From Oehlia diaphana (lineage: Eukaryota > Glomeromycota > Glomeromycetes > Glomerales > Glomeraceae), in the NCBI GenBank assembly GCA_003833135.1, contig QZLH01000321.1, positions 2,835-26,108 of the forward strand: a stretch of DNA of 23,274 nt, given 5' to 3'. Under the pieces are notes generated by a model. It was not told the DNA's origin and searched no databases. It saw only the letters and a list, made by a program, of their open reading frames with translations. Below, piece by piece: positions 18,100 to 23,274 of the stretch. Made by a program: the position numbers and the translations under genes. How positions within the stretch are numbered: position 1 is the first letter of the stretch; every line of letters starts with the position of its first letter.

Positions 18100-21000
18100 A
18101 CCAAATATTAATAAAAATTAAGTAATATTACGCAGATAGTATTTTCAGTATTTTTGGTAATTTTATTATAATTTGATCAACATAATGCAAATTTAATCAA
18201 TTTGAAAATAGTGATAATACTAAAAAAATAATTTTAATATTATTTAAAAAAAAATTATAAATTATTTTAGTTTTCTATAATTCTAAATGGATAAAATAAT
18301 TATAATTAATTAAAAAAAAATTAAAAATAAAATTAAATTGGAATTGTTTAAAATTTTATTTAAAATTTTTTTTTAAAAAAATTTAAATTTAATTATATTA
18401 GAATAGTTTTTTTAAAATAGTACTTATTTGCATATTTTACTAATTAATATTTTAATAAATTTATAAATATATTGCAGTTAAAAAAGAAAAAAAAATTAAT
18501 AAATTTTAACTAAAATAAAAATTTAAAACTTTTTTTAAAATTTTTTTTATTAAATTTTTCTAAATTTTATTAATATTTTTTTACTATAAATAATAGTTTT
18601 AATCGATTTTTTAAAATGAACTTATAGTAAATTTTAATAAAATTTATATTATTTTTTATTTAAAGAAATATTACTTGTACTTTACAATAATAATTGAGTA
18701 ATAATCAATTAAAAAAGAAAAATAAGTAGTACTATTTTTAAATTTAATTTATTAATTTTAATAAAAAAAAAATATTAAAATATTTTTATTAATTAATTAA
18801 ATAAAAATATTAGAATAATTTTTAATTAAAAATATTGAGTTTTTTAAAAGTAAATTTTAAAGTATTATAAAAAATGTATTTTTAATTAAAAAATTTTTTT
18901 TATTTTTAATAATTAATGCTTTAAATTAAAAAATCTTTTTATTTTTAATTAAAAAATTAAATTTAATATTTTAAATTAAAAAAAAATTTTTTTTTAATAT
19001 TTTATTAAAACATTAAACTTGATGTTTTTAAATTTAATATTTTTTTTTTATAAATAATTTATTTATTACATTAGTGATGCAAATTTTTATAATTATCATT
19101 ATCATTTTAAGAAAGATAGTAATATATATATAAGCAGGTTGATCAATATAAATAATTAATAAAAAAAAAGTGGTGATACATTGTATAGATAATAAATAAA
19201 TTTACTCTTATTTTTAAATTAAATTTAATTTTTTTTTAATACTCACAATACATTTACAAATTCATTAGTATAATATTAGTAATTATATAAAGGTAAAAAA
19301 AAATATAATTTAAATTAAATTAAATATTAGTATTTTATTTTTAAATTAAATTCTATGTTTTAATATTTTATTTTTAAATATTTTATTTTTAAATTTAATT
19401 TAATATTTTAATTAATTTAATATTTTTTTAAATAGTAGTTATTTATTAAACAATTAATTTTAATATTTTAATAAATTTTATTAATTTTAATTTTAGTATT
19501 TTAAATTAATTTGATATTTCAAAAATTTTATAATAATTTTAAGATCTGAAATCTGAAATTAAAATATTTGAAATATCTGAAAAATTAAAATTTAATTTCA
19601 AGCTATTTAAATTGAAATTATAAATTTAATTACTAGAATTATAAATATTTTGAATAGAATTATGAATATTTAAAATTATTTTAACTATTTAATGAATTTT
19701 ATATATTATATATTTAAAATATACTAAAATTTTATTTTATGTTAGTATTAATTTTTAATATTATTAGTACTAATTTTTATAAATATATATATATAAATTA
19801 ATTAATGAATTATTAATATTGTTAATTTATTATTATTAATTTAGATTTATTATTTTTTTTTTATTAATAATTACAGTATATTTACAAATTTATTTGTATA
19901 AAATACTAGTAATTATACAAATTGTAAAAAATTATATGTCTATTTTAATATTATTAATTTATAAATTATTTATTATTCTACTATAAAACTTCATATATGC
20001 ACTAGATAGTAGGTGGTTATAATAACTAATCAGATAGGTGATATTTGAAACATACTATCTTAGCAAATTGTCCTAATATCATTGTTATAAGACTTACTTT
20101 AAATTATTTATAATATCTAATTTATTATTTAATTTCTTTAAAAATTGTCAATTTTTTTAAAAAATATCTTAATTTACATAAGTAATAATACATTAAAATT
20201 TTAGGATTGAATAACATGTAATTAAAAAGCTAACTAATTAATTTATATTTTAATAGATTTAATATTGTATTATTATTTATAATTAAAATTTTACTTTAAG
20301 AATATACCTGGACATTTTTATTGCATAGCAAGAGTGAGAGGGCTTTTAACTATTTATAGTTTTGTACAACTTTTTAATTATTAATAATCATTAATAAAGC
20401 TTTAACCAGTTATACTGGAAACTAAAAAAATTTACTTTAAATAGATTTAATACTATATATTAATATATATATATATTAATTTATTTCAATATAATTAATT
20501 AATTATAAATGTATATTTGAATCAATTTTTTTATTTTTTTTTAAAAAAAATGATAAATGTATTAATTAATTAAAAAAGTATGAATTAAATGATTAAATTT
20601 AACATAAAGTTACTTTATATTTATATTTTTAAACATTATACTTATTTTAAAATATTTTTTTAATATTATATTATTTATTACCATCTTATTACTATTAATT
20701 TTATCAATTTGATTTCAAAAAAAAAAACATTAAAATAATTTTATTAATACTATATAAATTATATTTAATATCTAACATGAGTAATATTTAATGAGTAATA
20801 TCTAATTATTAATTATTAAATAATATTTATATCTAATATCTAATATGAGTAATATCTAATTATTAAAATATTTAATCTATAAAATTTTATTTTCTTAATA
20901 TTTTCAATTAATACATAAAATATATAAAATATATCTAATATCTACAAAAACGTTTCTAATTAATATTTATATCTATAATTATTTAATCTTAAAAAACATT

Positions 21001-21290
21001 TTCTTAATATTTTCAAATATTTTTTTAACTTACAATTTATTGATTACATAATAATATTAGATAATAATCATATTAATCATAATCATAATATAATAATAAA
21101 TTTTTCTTTTGTCATTTTGTTTCTTTCACGATATTTTATCATAAATAAAATCCATTACATCCAAAAAAGTATTTATTTAAACTTTATTTGAATTTTATTT
21201 GTACAATTTATTAATTTTTTTTTTTTTAAAAAAAAAAAAGAAAAATCGTAACACATTAGGAATCGTGTAAGAAAACATAATGCGAGAATT
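18100..21290. other. Nearly pure A/T block without genes
   Basis: Runs of TTTAAATTTAATATTTTATT and similar dominate, with G and C rare. Small direct repeats occur (ATCTAATATGAGTAATATCT around 20770-20870). Only the patch 20290-20350 has ordinary composition, and no gene is visible in it. Confidence 0.6.
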
Positions 21291-21354
21291 AATAATTTGT
21301 TTTTTTTTTTATGCAAAAAAAAATTACAAAAAAAAAATTATTAAGCTTAAATAT

Positions 21355-21482
21355 AAAAAATAAATATAAAATAAATAAAAAAAAGAAAATAAAATGAAAA
21401 AAATAAAATAAAATAAAATAAATAAAATAAAGTAAAATAAAATAAATAATAAAATGAAAATAAAATAAAATAAAATAAAATA
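21355..21482. repeat. (TAAAA)n-type microsatellite
   Basis: Imperfect AAAAT/AAATA units run through about 130 bp. They create long Phe/Ile/Tyr ORFs on the minus strand (21289-21573) that are not genes. Confidence 0.75.
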
Positions 21483-21599
21483 CAAATAATAATGTAAAAA
21501 ATAAAATGACATGATAAAACGATATATTTTTTTTTTTTTTCGGTATAAAAAAAAAAAATTTAATCGATAACATTTTTTATTTTCATTTCTATATTAGTA

Positions 21600-22600
21600 T
21601 TCTAAAAATGTAATCTTGAATAAGATATGAATTTTAAGGGGGTTTGGAAGTTAATCTATTTATTATTATCAATATATATCAATATATGTAAATGAATTCG
21701 GAATTTCTTTTTCTTATATTAGATATAAAAAGTAATCGAAAACTTTATAAGAAAAAAAAAAAAAAAAACATTTACTTTATTTATTAAAGAAAATCATGAC
21801 CAAAATCAGATAAAAAAAAAAAATAAGCCATTTTCATTTCCCGTTCTTTACCAACAAATACAATAATACCAACAAGGTACACAAAGGAAATAACTTGAAA
21901 AATTCAAAAATTCAAAAAAAAATAAAAAAATAAAAAAATAAAACATCGGAGAAGCCAAGAATTTTATTGTCCATTGTTAAAATAATAAGTTACTTTGGTT
22001 ACAAAGATAGATCTTGTACTGGCGAGATTCAAACTAGCGCAAAAAAATATATAACTTGCGGTTAAGGGACTAATATCAAGTTAAATAAATTTGTAACAGA
22101 GTACAAAGCATTGTTGAAAGTTTTTTATTCATGAAAATGAGAAAAGGGTTCAACAGGGTTTTGATGCTTGGTGTAAAGATGTTTTGGGATGACCGGATGT
22201 ACAGTAGTAAAAAAAGAAAATTAATTAAAAAAGCGTGGATGGAGATTACAAATTACAAAAACCAACAAAAGATTAAAAATTTTTCTTTTTACAAAACAAA
22301 TCACAAAAAGATGATCAATTTATTATATGGAAATATTAATTTATTTTTTTTAATTGATGATTTTTTCCGTGGAGAAAGGTAAATATTGTACTCTCCCTCG
22401 TTTTTAATATATTTAATCTATTAAAAATAATTTACATACGAAACAAATAACGAAATAAATAAGAAATAAATAAACCCAAAAATAAGCAAAAATAATAATT
22501 TTATTGGATAATGTAACATAAACAATAAACCAAAATGAGAGAAAGCCGTAATTATGGAGAAAGATTCCGCAAAAAAAAAAAATGATAAAGTTTGATTAGG
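21600..22600. other. Spacer with a doubtful small ORF
   Basis: An 83-codon plus-strand ORF at 22131-22382 (MKMRKGFNRVLMLGVKMFWD, then Lys/Asn-rich) has no recognisable domain, intron signal or family likeness. I leave it as unproven. The rest is AT-rich with A-runs. Confidence 0.35.
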
Positions 22601-22623
22601 TTAGAAGGAATTCTAAATAGAGT

Positions 22624-22647
22624 AAAAACTTGTGAACACAAGTTTTT
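22624..22647. repeat. 11-bp perfect hairpin
   Basis: AAAAACTTGTG, spacer AA, CACAAGTTTTT. It sits 20 bp before a second hairpin. Confidence 0.7.
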
Positions 22648-22666
22648 GCGCGATCATTGGTATTAT

Positions 22667-22699
22667 AAAAAGACTATCATTTAAATTGATAATCTTTTT
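22667..22699. repeat. 13-bp hairpin, one mismatch
   Basis: AAAAAGACTATCA (22667-22679) faces TGATAATCTTTTT (22687-22699) over a 7-bp AT spacer. The sequence AAAAAAGATTACATTATCAA near 22740 resembles one arm again. Confidence 0.6.
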
Positions 22700-22759
22700 T
22701 TGTAAATATATAATATTTTATATTTTATAAAGTAAATTAAAAAAGATTACATTATCAAT

Positions 22760-22925
22760 TATGTACGCAGTGCGCCCACACGGCGCTGCACAAAGCATTT
22801 GTCTGGAATCATGAACAAGTAACTTACCTATAATCGTACCATAACACTACCGCATGGCTGTCCGACAATTTCCTATTTTGGTTCCTATCAAATCATCTAA
22901 AAGTAATAAATCTGCAAAAAAAAAA
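22760..22925. other. GC-richer patch, possible non-coding or UTR exon
   Basis: ACGCAGTGCGCCCACACGGC stands out in AT-rich DNA and contains GCGCC-CACAC-GGCGC. On the minus strand a TTACTTTTAG acceptor-like site and a GTAAGT at about 22831 bracket roughly 70 bp, but this stretch has stops in at least two frames. It could be an untranslated exon or chance. Confidence 0.25.
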
Positions 22926-23203
22926 AAAAAAAAAAAATATATATTTGAAAATCTTGATTCTTTGGAAAGTTGGAAGCACACATACTAATCTATTTTTGAA
23001 AACTATGCTGTTCGTTTATCTTTTTATTACAAACATTTTTTTGTATGCTCCTACAGCCTAAAAAAAAAAAAAATAGCGGCTGTACCTTTTTTGAATATTT
23101 TTTGAAACAAGAATGTTTCAAAATAATTTGAATTGGAAATATAAATCTTATTTCTTATAAAATGAATAAAAAAAAAGAATAATAATAAAAAATAATAATA
23201 ATA

Positions 23204-23205
<2 letters not shown>

Positions 23206-23271
<66 letters not shown>
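23206..23271. repeat. Poly-A tract at the window end
   Basis: More than 50 consecutive A, one G, then A again and CCC, preceded by ATAATAATA units. It may be a low-complexity sequence boundary or assembly edge. No telomere repeat is visible. Confidence 0.7.
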
Positions 23272-23274
23272 CCC

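Noticed and set aside
21289..21573. Two overlapping Phe/Ile/Tyr ORFs that look like membrane proteins
   Set aside because: They are translations of a TAAAA microsatellite and A-runs.
22005..22055. Possible tRNA T-arm (AGTTTGAATC on the minus strand)
   Set aside because: The flanking 5-nt arms do not pair and no acceptor, D or anticodon arm could be drawn.
23206..23274. Telomere at the window end
   Set aside because: Only poly-A and a terminal CCC are present; no TTAGGG or CCCTAA repeat.

Overview
The window looks like gene-poor, very AT-rich nuclear DNA from a eukaryote, most likely an arbuscular mycorrhizal fungus close to Rhizophagus (Glomeromycotina). Three things point there: short GTAAGT...AG introns, large expansions of SAM-domain, NYN, zinc-ribbon and PD-(D/E)XK (Crinkler-type) families, and interspersed DNA-transposon relics. 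The assignment comes from recognising these families, not from a database search.

Region by region. Positions 1-1000 hold a minus-strand zinc-finger gene relic broken by two repeat insertions. Positions 1238-2620 hold the healthiest genes: an intact SAM-domain ORF followed on the same strand by a spliced NYN (PIN-like) nuclease-type gene whose C-terminus is cut by one TGA. Positions 2927-7227 hold two tandem minus-strand pseudogenes. One carries a Cys-rich zinc-ribbon end and the other an N-terminal coiled coil with a CPLC end. Each is split by a repeat element with a clean target-site duplication, and removing each element on paper restores the reading frame. The larger element (3283-4580) is an array of about 25 small hairpins between GATC-rich inverted arms. 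Positions 7400-8289 carry a Cys-rich scrap and a plus-strand pseudogene. Positions 8471-8985 carry a PD-(D/E)XK nuclease relic fused end to end with a dead cytochrome P450 gene (8981-10614).

From 10.6 to 15.6 kb there is AT-rich spacer with relics: a Tc1-like terminus, a 15-bp minisatellite, an interspersed palindromic repeat, a 35-bp tandem repeat and an 850-bp element with inverted ends. Positions 15654-17002 are a decayed Tc1/mariner DDE transposase, and 17115-18054 a pseudogene of a Cys-rich/SAM-like family. From 18.1 to 22.1 kb the DNA is almost only A and T with no credible gene. The last kilobase has hairpins, a small GC-richer patch and a long poly-A tract.

No pathway is encoded here. 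The unifying theme is decay: nested insertions into coding sequence, plus in-frame stops and lost key residues that mostly look like C-to-T / G-to-A transitions, as expected from cytosine deamination or a RIP-like process in repeated DNA.
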